The position numbers and the translations under genes were made by a program. The notes below the pieces were generated by a model. The model did no database searches. It was not told where the DNA came from and worked only from the letters and a program-made list of their open reading frames with translations. Below, piece after piece: positions 9,333 through 17,928 of a stretch of DNA of 64,000 nucleotides (the first letter of the stretch is position 1; each line of letters opens with the position of its first letter). The stretch comes from G965267335 sp965267335 (lineage in GTDB: Bacteria; Bacteroidota; Bacteroidia; Cytophagales; JAAEPT01): NCBI GenBank assembly GCA_965267335.1, contig OZ253953.1:3658001-3722000 (forward strand). Direction: 5' to 3'.

Positions 9333-10094
9333 ATGGAGCTGCTTTTTCAAAAAAAATTTAACGACCTGATCTGGCGCATACTTCCCGACACACACTCAAA
9401 TCTTTTTGCGGTTGAGTTAAGAGACGAACAAAGCAGAAAAGTAGTATTTCATGGCCTTGATAGTGCTACTGGAGAAATATTAAGTGAAATTTATCCAACA
9501 CACGATGATTGGTGGGTTGGAATTGAATGTGTATACAATCAGAAAATGATCTTACACGGCTTTGAAGATGAAGAGAACCCCACTCACTCGGGTGTCTATT
9601 GCTATGATCTGCGCAATGGTAAACTTCTTTGGTCGTTTCCCAGTCATCGGATGAATACTTTTTCACATGACTTTGTGTTAATGCAAAGTGAAGAAACAGT
9701 AACTATAGTTGATTGGAGTGGAGAAAGTGTCGCTCAATCAGCAAAATCAGAAGTTATAGAATCAGATCGGTTGCAGTCACCTAGTCCTTACTCACAGGAA
9801 TCTGAATATTTTAATACCGTAAGTCAATTCATCTCTGAACGATTTGGCCAGCATCCGATAGAGCTAATTGAATATCTGGAAACTGAACAGTTGATTATGA
9901 TTTCGTACAACTTTGCGGAAAGTGGGAAACTAACGAATCAATTAAAGGTCCTGACCATTGATGGAGAGATCGTACTGGAAGAAGTTTTGGGAACAGGACT
10001 AAAAGGGATCGGAGTAAATACTTTCTTTTTATCACAGAATCAACTTATTTTTACAAAAGACAAAACTGAATTAGTCAGCTATTCAATTCAATGA
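9333..10094 (+). CDS. DUF4905-like protein (beta-strand-rich, unknown function)
   Basis: This is a 253-residue protein of unknown function. It lacks a signal peptide and is rich in short beta strands with Trp/Gly turns (DLIWRILPDT, HDDWWVGIECVY, GKLLWSFPSHR), which suggests a partial propeller. It resembles the Bacteroidota family DUF4905, recognised from memory. The ATG at 9333 is preferred to an in-frame TTG at 9306. It overlaps the start of the LysM gene by 4 bases (ATGA), so the two are co-translated. It is divergent from kdsB with a 176-base gap that probably holds both promoters. Confidence 0.7.
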   Translation: MELLFQKKFNDLIWRILPDTHSNLFAVELRDEQSRKVVFHGLDSATGEILSEIYPTHDDWWVGIECVYNQKMILHGFEDEENPTHSGVYCYDLRNGKLLWSFPSHRMNTFSHDFVLMQSEETVTIVDWSGESVAQSAKSEVIESDRLQSPSPYSQESEYFNTVSQFISERFGQHPIELIEYLETEQLIMISYNFAESGKLTNQLKVLTIDGEIVLEEVLGTGLKGIGVNTFFLSQNQLIFTKDKTELVSYSIQ

Positions 10095-10966
10095 CAATGA
10101 GACATTTACTTTTTATCCTACTCCTTATTTCGTCCACTCAGCTTTTTGGAGCAGTAAAAGATTCCATTGGCACCAAAGTTAAAGACGGAAAAAGATACAT
10201 CGTGCACAAAGTTGAATCCGGAGAAACTTTGTATGGTATTTCTAAAAAGTACAGGGTATCTGTTACGGATATAAAAAATTGGAATGGGATGGAAGATAAT
10301 AATATTGATCTCAATCAGGAACTTTTGATCCTGTCCAAAGATCAAAGTAATGTTTCTGGTAAAACACATAAGGTAGCGGCAGGAGAAACATTATACTCGA
10401 TTTCCAAAAAATACAATATAGGTGTCCAAAGACTCAAGAGCCTGAATAAATTGGCCAGCAATAACCTCGAAATAGGACAGGTCCTTATCATATCACCAGA
10501 TGCTGCCAAGGAAAACGTAGCGCAAAGCTCTAACACCACAACCAAACATATTGTGGTCAAAGGTGAAACGCTATATTCCATCGCCAGGAAGTACAAAGTA
10601 TCTGTGTCTGAGTTAAAAAACCTCAATCAATTGACCTCCAATGAAATTGAGATTGGTCAAACACTAATTGTACAGCGAGAAAAAGCAAACACAGCAATTA
10701 AGCCCAATAAGGAAGAGTTCATCAAGGAAACCGGTATTGCAACTCTGCTTACACATGAAGATTATCAGGAAAAATTTGCTTACTGTTTCCATAAAACCGC
10801 TCCAAAGGGAACAATTATTAAAGTAACCAATGCTAAGGGTGAGTCTATGTTTGTCAGGGTAATGGGCAAATGCAAGGATGGACTAATTCAAGTCAACCCA
10901 ACGGTAATGAATAAACTTGGTACACCTGAGAATAAATTTGATGCCAAGCTCACCTACTACCTCTAA
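10091..10966 (+). CDS. Triple-LysM, RlpA-like double-psi barrel cell-wall protein
   Basis: This is an exported peptidoglycan-associated protein of 291 aa. A signal peptide (about residues 1-20, ending STQLFG) is followed by three LysM repeats of about 45 residues each: HKVESGETLYGISKKY, HKVAAGETLYSISKKY and IVVKGETLYSIARKY. Each ends in an (I/L)GQ-L-I or NQELLIL element. The C-terminal 80 residues (ETGIATLL, PKGTIIKVTN, FVRVMGKC) look like an RlpA/DPBB fold. LysM binds glycan chains, and RlpA-type domains can act as lytic transglycosylases, but no activity is shown here. Its start overlaps the stop of the previous gene. Confidence 0.88.
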   Translation: MTMRHLLFILLLISSTQLFGAVKDSIGTKVKDGKRYIVHKVESGETLYGISKKYRVSVTDIKNWNGMEDNNIDLNQELLILSKDQSNVSGKTHKVAAGETLYSISKKYNIGVQRLKSLNKLASNNLEIGQVLIISPDAAKENVAQSSNTTTKHIVVKGETLYSIARKYKVSVSELKNLNQLTSNEIEIGQTLIVQREKANTAIKPNKEEFIKETGIATLLTHEDYQEKFAYCFHKTAPKGTIIKVTNAKGESMFVRVMGKCKDGLIQVNPTVMNKLGTPENKFDAKLTYYL

Positions 10967-10970
10967 CTAG

Positions 10971-12470
10971 TTGATTTCTGCGAAAAACAAAGAGATTTCG
11001 ATCCCTAAAATTTTAAGTGGCCCATTAGCTGCTGTGGTTATATGGGGCTTTGCAGAGTTAGACACTAACAATCCCCAAGCCACGTATATGGCTGGAATCA
11101 TTGTTTGGATGGCACTATGGTGGGTATTGGAAGCGATTCCTTTAGGGGCCACTGCCCTGCTACCAATCATTTTGTTACCCCTGTTTAACATCGTTCCCGC
11201 GAGTGAAGTCACACGATCATATGCTAAGGATACCGTGTTCCTTTTCGTGGGAGGCTTTATGGTAGCCTTTGCAATGGAAAAATGGAATCTACACCGCAGG
11301 ATTGCCTTCAAATTAATTTCGATAACAGGGGAGTCACCGTCAAGAATTCTACTAGGATTTATGTTTTCGTCATGGTTTCTCAGTATGTGGATTTCGAATA
11401 CCGCCACAACTGTAATGCTCTTACCAACAGCAATGGCCGTAATACGTCAACTCGATAATTCTAGCAATGACCAAAAATACACACGCTATCATATAGGTCT
11501 TCTTTTGTCTATTGCCTACAGTGCTAGTATAGGTGGTGTGGCGACATTGATCGGGACTCCTCCCAACCTTTTATTTCTAGACTTTTACAAGGCCAGCGGA
11601 GGCACCGGTTTTGAATTCTCTTTCCTGAACTGGATGCTATTCGGACTGCCTCTATCATTTACTTTTTTTATCACCTCCTACTTCCTGTTTCGCGTCCTCT
11701 TTTGTCGTATATCAATGAAACTCGAGCCGGGTTATTTCAAAAAACTATATAAGGGACTGGGTAAAATCAGCTACGAGGAAAAGATTGTACTGGCTACTTT
11801 CTCCTTGATGGCCTTGTGTTGGCTAACTAGAAAAGGGGCTGATTTTGGAGTTATCAGTTTTGAAGGCTGGGGCAAGTGGTTTATTACCGTAGATCCTGAG
11901 ACGGGTAAATCTACCACTTGGGTCAATGACAGTACGGTAGCTATATTCTTTTCCGTTTTGTTATTTATCCTACCAAGCAAAAATAAAACGGGAATACTTG
12001 AACTCAAGCAACTGGAAAAACTTCCTCTCAACATTATTTTTCTTTTTGGTGGTGGCTTCGCCATTTCTAAGGGTTTTACTGAATCAGGTTTGGGTGATGC
12101 CATTGCCTCTCAACTGGATGTATTTAAGGGACTCAACACCTATATCTTAATAGCATTAGTGGCGCTACTTACAACCCTAATCACTGAATTTACTTCAAAT
12201 GCTGCAACGATTGTCATACTACTCCCCATCCTTTGGTCATTTGCAGAAAAAACCAATATCAACCCCTTAATTATCACAATACCTGCAACCATTGCATGTT
12301 CCTTTGCCTTTATGCTACCGATTTCCACTCCGCCAAACGCAGTGGTCATGGAAAGCAAACTCATACCTGTCAAGACCATGACGAGAACAGGTTTATGGAT
12401 GAACCTTATCGGTACGGTTATCATCATGTTTTTTACAGTGACCTTGGGTGCAACAATATTCGGCTTTTAG
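10971..12470 (+). CDS. SLC13/DASS-family anion:sodium symporter
   Basis: This is a polytopic inner-membrane transporter of the divalent anion:Na+ symporter family (dicarboxylates, sulfate or similar) with 11-12 helices. The two signature Ser-Asn/Pro regions are visible: GTPPNLLF after IGGVATLI, and the matching SNAATIVILLP with STPPNAVV in the second half. The N-terminal WMALWWVLEAIPL element is typical. The start is a TTG at 10971 directly after an in-frame TAG, so no longer form is possible. The next Met would delete the first helix. Substrate cannot be told from sequence alone. The following gene begins 1 base after its stop. Confidence 0.9.
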   Translation: MISAKNKEISIPKILSGPLAAVVIWGFAELDTNNPQATYMAGIIVWMALWWVLEAIPLGATALLPIILLPLFNIVPASEVTRSYAKDTVFLFVGGFMVAFAMEKWNLHRRIAFKLISITGESPSRILLGFMFSSWFLSMWISNTATTVMLLPTAMAVIRQLDNSSNDQKYTRYHIGLLLSIAYSASIGGVATLIGTPPNLLFLDFYKASGGTGFEFSFLNWMLFGLPLSFTFFITSYFLFRVLFCRISMKLEPGYFKKLYKGLGKISYEEKIVLATFSLMALCWLTRKGADFGVISFEGWGKWFITVDPETGKSTTWVNDSTVAIFFSVLLFILPSKNKTGILELKQLEKLPLNIIFLFGGGFAISKGFTESGLGDAIASQLDVFKGLNTYILIALVALLTTLITEFTSNAATIVILLPILWSFAEKTNINPLIITIPATIACSFAFMLPISTPPNAVVMESKLIPVKTMTRTGLWMNLIGTVIIMFFTVTLGATIFGF

Positions 12471-12471
12471 T

Positions 12472-13239
12472 ATGAATAGACAGGAATTAATTGAGTTACT
12501 GGAAGAAAGGCATGAGTTCTATAATGCCCCGGGATTTATCGAAAATGACCCTATTTCCATCCCCCACCTCTTCTCCAAAAAACAAGATATAGAGATTATG
12601 GGACTTTGGTCTGCTGTACTTGCCTGGGGGCAAAGAATTACCATCATCAATAAGTGTAAAGAGTTAATTCACCTCATGGACAATGCTCCGTATGATTTCA
12701 TTCTTAATCATCAGGAGAATGACTTGAAACGTTTTACAAAATTCAAACACCGTACGTTTAACGCCACAGACACACTTTATTTCATTAGATTCTTTCAAAA
12801 CTATTATAGACAACATGAAAGTCTGGAGAATGTTTTTCAGGTCGATCAAAGTGATATAAATTCAGAACGAGGGTTGAACAATTTCTATAAAGTTTTCTTT
12901 TCCCTAAGTGATTTTCCTGACCGAACGAAGAAGCACATTGCTGCTCCTGAAAAGAAATCTGCATGCAAGAGAATTAATATGTTCCTCCGCTGGATGGTCC
13001 GTAATGACGACAAGGGGGTAGATTTTGGTATTTGGAAAAGCATTCGACCATCACAGCTAGTTTGTCCATTTGATGTTCATGTCGATAGAGTGTCACGTAA
13101 ATTAGGTCTAATAACCAGAAAACAAGCCGATTGGCAAACCGCGGTGGAACTAACAGAAAGCCTGAAGGAATTTGACCCAGAGGACCCTGTTAAATATGAT
13201 TTTGCTCTTTTCGGCATGGGGGTTGAGGAGAAATTCTAG
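12472..13239 (+). CDS. TIGR02757-family protein (DUF2400)
   Basis: This 255-residue soluble protein belongs to a family (TIGR02757) common in Bacteroidota and of unknown function. Recognisable elements are the GLWSAVLAWGQR segment, the CKRINMFLRWMVR segment, and a C-terminal FDVHVDRVSRKLGL with ALFGMGVEE. The helix-rich layout and the HVD/VSRKLGL stretch recall HhH-type DNA glycosylase folds, but no catalytic assignment is justified. The start ATG at 12472 follows the transporter stop by one base, so the genes form an operon. An upstream in-frame ATG at 12448 would add eight residues and overlap the transporter. Confidence 0.85.
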   Translation: MNRQELIELLEERHEFYNAPGFIENDPISIPHLFSKKQDIEIMGLWSAVLAWGQRITIINKCKELIHLMDNAPYDFILNHQENDLKRFTKFKHRTFNATDTLYFIRFFQNYYRQHESLENVFQVDQSDINSERGLNNFYKVFFSLSDFPDRTKKHIAAPEKKSACKRINMFLRWMVRNDDKGVDFGIWKSIRPSQLVCPFDVHVDRVSRKLGLITRKQADWQTAVELTESLKEFDPEDPVKYDFALFGMGVEEKF

Positions 13240-13260
13240 TTTAATTGTTAATTTCCAAGT

Positions 13261-14793
13261 ATGAGAAAGTGGATAATTGCGGTGTTGTCTTTTTTGTCTT
13301 TTGGTTACAGCCAGGCACAGGCTCCGAAGCGAGAATTTCGCGGCTTATGGGTTACCACTGCCCACAATCTCGACTGGCCGTCCCGTTGGGATTTAAGTCC
13401 TGAACAACAGCGTGAAGAATTCATTCACATTCTGGATCGTGCTAAAGAAAATGGCTTAAATGCAATAATCGTTCAAGTGAGAGCACAATCCGATGCATTT
13501 TACAAAAGCAGCTTTGAGCCCTGGTCTCAATGGCTGAACGAAAAGCCAGGAAAAGCCCCGGAACCCTATTATGACCCACTGGAATTCATGGTAAAGGAGT
13601 GCAAAAAAAGAAACATGGAAATTCATGCCTGGTTCAATCTATTCCGTGGTGTATCCCACACCAAATTCAGTCTAATCAACGAAGAGCATATTACAAAAAA
13701 GAAGCCGGAGTGGTTTTATGAATTTGGCAAGTCACTTTTCATGGATCCCGGCATACCTGAAGCCAAGAACTATCTTATCCGAGTTATTCTCGATGTGGTC
13801 GACCGATATGATATTGATGGTATACACCTTGATGACTACTTCTACCCCATTGAATCAAAAAGAGACAAACGAAAACAAATCAAGGACCAGGAAACTTTTG
13901 AAAAGCACAAAGGCAACTTCAAATCTATCGAGGACTGGCGAAGGTATAACATCAACATTATCATCAAGCAATTGAATGACAGCATTAAGGCTCACAAACC
14001 ATGGGTAAAATTTGGAGTGTCGCCATTTCCGGTTTGGAGAAATAAGTGGGATGACCCGGAAGGATCAGAAACGAACCGAACATCCGGCACTTTTGATCAC
14101 TACTATGCCGATACTCGCAAATGGATAAAATATGGCTGGGTAGACTATTTGGCTCCTCAAATGTACTGGGGCACAAAGTTTGACCGCGTTAATTACAACA
14201 AAATTACGTCCTGGTGGAGCGACCACAGTTATGATCGACATATTTATATAGGACACGCATTCTACAAGCTCACCGACACAACAGGAGAAGCGTCATCAGA
14301 CCCCTCCTGGAGCAACCCATTGGAAATCAATGAGCAAATTGCATATGCCAGACAACTTGGAAATATTATGGGGGGAGCTTTTTTCAGAGCAGCTTCATTT
14401 AATGACCGGTCAAGGAGGTATGAAAAAATGATCCGAGATAGTTTATATACGAATATTGCTTTGATTCCTACGATGCCATGGATTGACTCAATTCCACCCC
14501 TCGCTCCAGGCAATGCTCAATTCTATAAACCAAAAGAAAACGATACAGAGGCCATCCTCAAATGGGATGAATCAAAGGTTGCTTCAGATGATCAATTGGC
14601 AGCCTATTATGGAATTTATCGCATACCCCTAGACTCTTCACTCTGTTTAACCTCAAGCAATCTATTTAGGGTTGTAAGAAACAATTATCTACATATTCAG
14701 GAAGCCAATTACAAGGGGTATTACTTCATCGTCACCGCCTTTGACCGGTGTCATAATGAGAGTACATCATTCATCGGAGCGTTCCCTCCTTAA
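13261..14793 (+). CDS. GHL10-type secreted glycoside hydrolase-like protein (YngK family)
   Basis: This is an exported protein of 510 aa with a signal peptide ending in YSQAQA. The mature part begins with the family opener REFRGLWVTTAHNLDWPS and continues as a TIM barrel: GLNAIIVQVRAQ, MEIHAWFNLFRG, and the acidic DGIHLDDYFYP segment, then VDYLAPQMYWG. This is PF02638 (glycosyl hydrolase-like 10), whose characterised members act on peptidoglycan or related glycans. The C-terminal 100 residues look like a fibronectin-III-like domain (AILKWDES, YYFIVTAFDR). It converges on and overlaps the Nudix gene by 23 bases. Confidence 0.88.
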   Translation: MRKWIIAVLSFLSFGYSQAQAPKREFRGLWVTTAHNLDWPSRWDLSPEQQREEFIHILDRAKENGLNAIIVQVRAQSDAFYKSSFEPWSQWLNEKPGKAPEPYYDPLEFMVKECKKRNMEIHAWFNLFRGVSHTKFSLINEEHITKKKPEWFYEFGKSLFMDPGIPEAKNYLIRVILDVVDRYDIDGIHLDDYFYPIESKRDKRKQIKDQETFEKHKGNFKSIEDWRRYNINIIIKQLNDSIKAHKPWVKFGVSPFPVWRNKWDDPEGSETNRTSGTFDHYYADTRKWIKYGWVDYLAPQMYWGTKFDRVNYNKITSWWSDHSYDRHIYIGHAFYKLTDTTGEASSDPSWSNPLEINEQIAYARQLGNIMGGAFFRAASFNDRSRRYEKMIRDSLYTNIALIPTMPWIDSIPPLAPGNAQFYKPKENDTEAILKWDESKVASDDQLAAYYGIYRIPLDSSLCLTSSNLFRVVRNNYLHIQEANYKGYYFIVTAFDRCHNESTSFIGAFPP

Positions 14794-15217
14794 GTTGTGA
14801 TTTAAGGTTTTCCATTATTTCCTGATGATCAAACGCTAATTGCGGTAAGCTCTCCAATGAAAACCAGCTCACATCTTTGGCATCATCATTAGCTACAGGT
14901 GACACTGCATCAACGCTATCAACGAAACAATAAAACACCACGGATATAACTCGCCCTCTTGGGTCCCTATCTACTTTAGAGGCCACTGTAAATAGTTTCA
15001 CCGGAATATCACGCAATCCTGTTTCCTCCTCTAATTCCCGCACAGCAGCCTCTTCAGCAGTTTCATCCATATCCATGAACCCTCCCGGGAAAGCCCAGCA
15101 GTCCTTAAATGGTGGATTCTTTCTCTGGATCAGTAATACCTTCGCTTCAGTATTGAGGTCGGTCAGTAGAATGATATCGGCCGCAACTGCCGGTCTTGGA
15201 TATTGGTAAGAGTACAT
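14771..15217 (-). CDS. Nudix hydrolase
   Basis: This 148-residue protein hydrolyses a nucleoside diphosphate linked to some moiety. The Nudix box is intact: GGFMDMDETAEEAAVREL followed by EEETGL. The N-terminal strand region (PAVAADIILL, VLLIQRKNPPF, CWAFPGG) matches the ADP-ribose pyrophosphatase-like subgroup, but substrate is not certain. It starts one base after the stop of the GH-A hydrolase gene, so it is probably transcribed with that gene. Its 3' end overlaps the convergent GHL10 gene, so the two tails are antisense to each other. Confidence 0.92.
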   Translation of the reverse strand: MYSYQYPRPAVAADIILLTDLNTEAKVLLIQRKNPPFKDCWAFPGGFMDMDETAEEAAVRELEEETGLRDIPVKLFTVASKVDRDPRGRVISVVFYCFVDSVDAVSPVANDDAKDVSWFSLESLPQLAFDHQEIMENLKSQLKEGTLR

Positions 15218-17743
15218 TTAGTTAACTTCAATTTCATAAACAAAAGACCTTCCCTGCGCCAGATTCAAGATATAACCATCCGCACTATTTACTACCCTAA
15301 TCTGTTCACCTCTGCTGCCATCGGTCATTTTCTCATACACAATTAAGCTTTTATTCTTTGGAAGTTTAAGTGTCACTCTACCCGAAAATACCTGGGCCAT
15401 GATGTCTCCCTGCCCCAATACCCGGAGTGCATTTCTTGAAGTATTAAACTCGTCCCCTTTCATTTTAGTTGGAGTGACCACTGTTAGGTATAGTCTCGGT
15501 GATGACGTAATTGGTTCTCTACTTGCTGAAGTAAGCATCACAGAAGCCCAGGTATTATTGGTTTCTACTTTTATCGTTTTTAGTTCCAGTGATTCTCCCC
15601 CGTTATTCAAATTTCCGATTAATCCCTCGGAGTAGCTGGATTCGAATTGAAACAAACCTTTGTTATAATCCAAATCTAATTGGCCAGTTTCACTAACAAT
15701 ATTACCTCCAGTATATTCTATTGGAGCCTGTTCGTTGTGCACTTTGCGGCCTGAATCACATTTGACAACTTTTGAAGTATAAGGCAAATGATAATGCCGA
15801 TCCAGAAAATCAGAATACAGTGGCAGTTCACTAGTACTTTTAGGTGATATGCGATCAACAACAACACCTTCTGATTCTTGAATGTCTCCCCTTAAAAACA
15901 TTGGAGCCGCTACCACCCAGGAGGCGATATGCTCAGGCATTAGTGTGTTAGTAAAACTCCCCAACCTTTTTGCTCCAATAGCGTCATGGCCAGAATGAAA
16001 TTGAAATACACCATCAAACCCTTGTAATGAGGAATAGGCTGCCATATACGGAACACCTTCAAGGTTGTACTCATTTGGGTAAGCGATATTAAACTCCGTG
16101 ACCATAAAGGGTTTGTGACACCATTGATGTTTTGACTGTTGAATAATAATAGATTTTTTAGGTGAGCGAATCATAGAGTTATTATCTATTGGTGCCCATA
16201 ACACCCTTGACCAATCATTGTCAATTTTCCATAGCTGTGGGTGATCCCAATATGCATTCGTCAATACCACATCATTCCTTGAGTTATTCTTTTGGTATGA
16301 AAGCACTGCGGGAGGAAAATTACTTCCTGCTAACGGATACTTGACTCCAATCGACCTCATATGATCAGTCATGGTTTGGAAATAGTTTCTCTCAATTTGG
16401 TTTAAGAACTCAATTGTTTCAGGAACATCGCCTTCCGTTCCTTCTCTCCGAACAGTACCACCAGTACTCCAATCCATATCAAATACTGCTAACTTTTTGT
16501 TTTCATATCCCATTTTATGAAACAAGTCTTCGAGCTCCTCTCGATAGAACTTGTTTAGTATATCACCTCCAAAATGCATAAACACGGTAGACTCATTGAT
16601 GAATTCTGAGCCTGCAATCACCGGGTCATCGACATATCTCAGGCCGGTGTAGTGATTCTTGTGGTATAATAGATCAGAGATATACTTTTTTTGAAGTTTG
16701 ATAATTTCATCACTGAAATACCCCACCTGCTTTCCTCCCAGGTCTGGCGGTTTATTTAGGACTCCTCCATTAGTCACAAAGTCCCTATGAACCAATAAGT
16801 CTAAGTAAATGTATATTCCATTCTCCTTCAGTTTAAAGATCAAGTAATCCAGCTTCTGTAGGCTTTCTTCTGACAGCTCATGTGATCCATTTCGGTTGCC
16901 AAAAATATTAGGGCGCGCCCATGGAGCATCCATATGGTGAAGTCTTACCAGGTTGCAGCCCATTTTTGCAAGACGGGCTGCAGTGGAATCTGCCACTGAC
17001 TTATCAGGAAAACAGTCACCGGCAACAAGATTAGTTCCCCAAAACTTAACTGGTGTACCATCTTCAAATTCTAAATGATCTCCAACCGCCTTTAGGAACC
17101 CATGTCTACCTGCCGGTTTATCTAAAAGTGAAGACCAGTCCACATAGTGACTACCGTTATGATTGGGGTTGGTTTTGATCTTGTACCAAGCCCCTTCACT
17201 CTTAGGCCCCGATAGCTCAGCACTTTGAAGTATATTTCCCTCCCCATCATATAGGATCACCATCAAATCGTCAAACCAGGCAGAACCAACACAGTTTCCC
17301 AGAACCGTAAAGACTTTCAGCTTTGATGCCTTTTCAGGTCGTATGTACTCTCGGTTGTAGAATGTAAACTCTGAGTTACCTGTCGTTTCTCCTACAACAG
17401 GTAAGTAATTTCCAATCATTTCATTATTTGAATCATGAAACTCTACAGAAATCCTTGATTTTTCCCATGAGTTAATCCCCTGAACTATGTTCTCTGTTGC
17501 CATCCAACCTGAAACTTGCACTTTGTATACTTCCTCAGGCAGATACACAACCTGATCAGCCCCAGACCACTTAGCCGTTTTATTAGTCACTTTTATGGAG
17601 TATTTGCCCGTATGAGCCCGAGAATGTAATTGAGCACCCCAAAAATGCCAGAACCCATCTGATTCAAACCCTGGATTCTTGAGCACATTCTGCCCAGCGA
17701 GGGATTGAGGTAACACAAAGACAAGGAATAAAAATAATCTCAT
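15218..17743 (-). CDS. Secreted clan GH-A glycoside hydrolase with N-terminal carbohydrate-binding domain
   Basis: This is a large (about 841 aa) exported enzyme. The signal peptide ends near LAGQ; the ATG at 17743 is preferred over an upstream TTG at 17749. Residues about 20-175 form a CBM-like beta-sandwich (NVLKNPGFESDGFWHF). A TIM barrel follows: FWGTNLVAGD, MGCNLVRLHHMDAPW, GIYIYLDLL. The acid/base Glu is probably in AGSEFINEST and the nucleophile in PFMVTEFNIAYP, as in GH5/GH-A enzymes. A C-terminal beta-sandwich completes it. Substrate is unknown. No T9SS sorting domain is evident at the C terminus. Confidence 0.82.
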   Translation of the reverse strand: MRLFLFLVFVLPQSLAGQNVLKNPGFESDGFWHFWGAQLHSRAHTGKYSIKVTNKTAKWSGADQVVYLPEEVYKVQVSGWMATENIVQGINSWEKSRISVEFHDSNNEMIGNYLPVVGETTGNSEFTFYNREYIRPEKASKLKVFTVLGNCVGSAWFDDLMVILYDGEGNILQSAELSGPKSEGAWYKIKTNPNHNGSHYVDWSSLLDKPAGRHGFLKAVGDHLEFEDGTPVKFWGTNLVAGDCFPDKSVADSTAARLAKMGCNLVRLHHMDAPWARPNIFGNRNGSHELSEESLQKLDYLIFKLKENGIYIYLDLLVHRDFVTNGGVLNKPPDLGGKQVGYFSDEIIKLQKKYISDLLYHKNHYTGLRYVDDPVIAGSEFINESTVFMHFGGDILNKFYREELEDLFHKMGYENKKLAVFDMDWSTGGTVRREGTEGDVPETIEFLNQIERNYFQTMTDHMRSIGVKYPLAGSNFPPAVLSYQKNNSRNDVVLTNAYWDHPQLWKIDNDWSRVLWAPIDNNSMIRSPKKSIIIQQSKHQWCHKPFMVTEFNIAYPNEYNLEGVPYMAAYSSLQGFDGVFQFHSGHDAIGAKRLGSFTNTLMPEHIASWVVAAPMFLRGDIQESEGVVVDRISPKSTSELPLYSDFLDRHYHLPYTSKVVKCDSGRKVHNEQAPIEYTGGNIVSETGQLDLDYNKGLFQFESSYSEGLIGNLNNGGESLELKTIKVETNNTWASVMLTSASREPITSSPRLYLTVVTPTKMKGDEFNTSRNALRVLGQGDIMAQVFSGRVTLKLPKNKSLIVYEKMTDGSRGEQIRVVNSADGYILNLAQGRSFVYEIEVN

Positions 17744-17928
17744 AGGCAAAGAAACGCATATTGAAGGTACACAGAGAATAAAAAGAAATCAACAATGTAA
17801 TTTTTTTGCTATTAATTAATGATTTTACCTATAATTTTAATAGATTCACCAACCTTTAGCACACCATTACGTAAGATTTACTTGTACAATCATTAGTATA
17901 AACTCTTATTAATTTAGGTATTTTACTT

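Noticed and set aside
17744..17928. Bacteroidota-type promoter (TTTG and TAnnTTTG) in the gap between the GH-A and T9SS cargo genes
   Set aside because: I found only partial matches without correct spacing, so no promoter is called.
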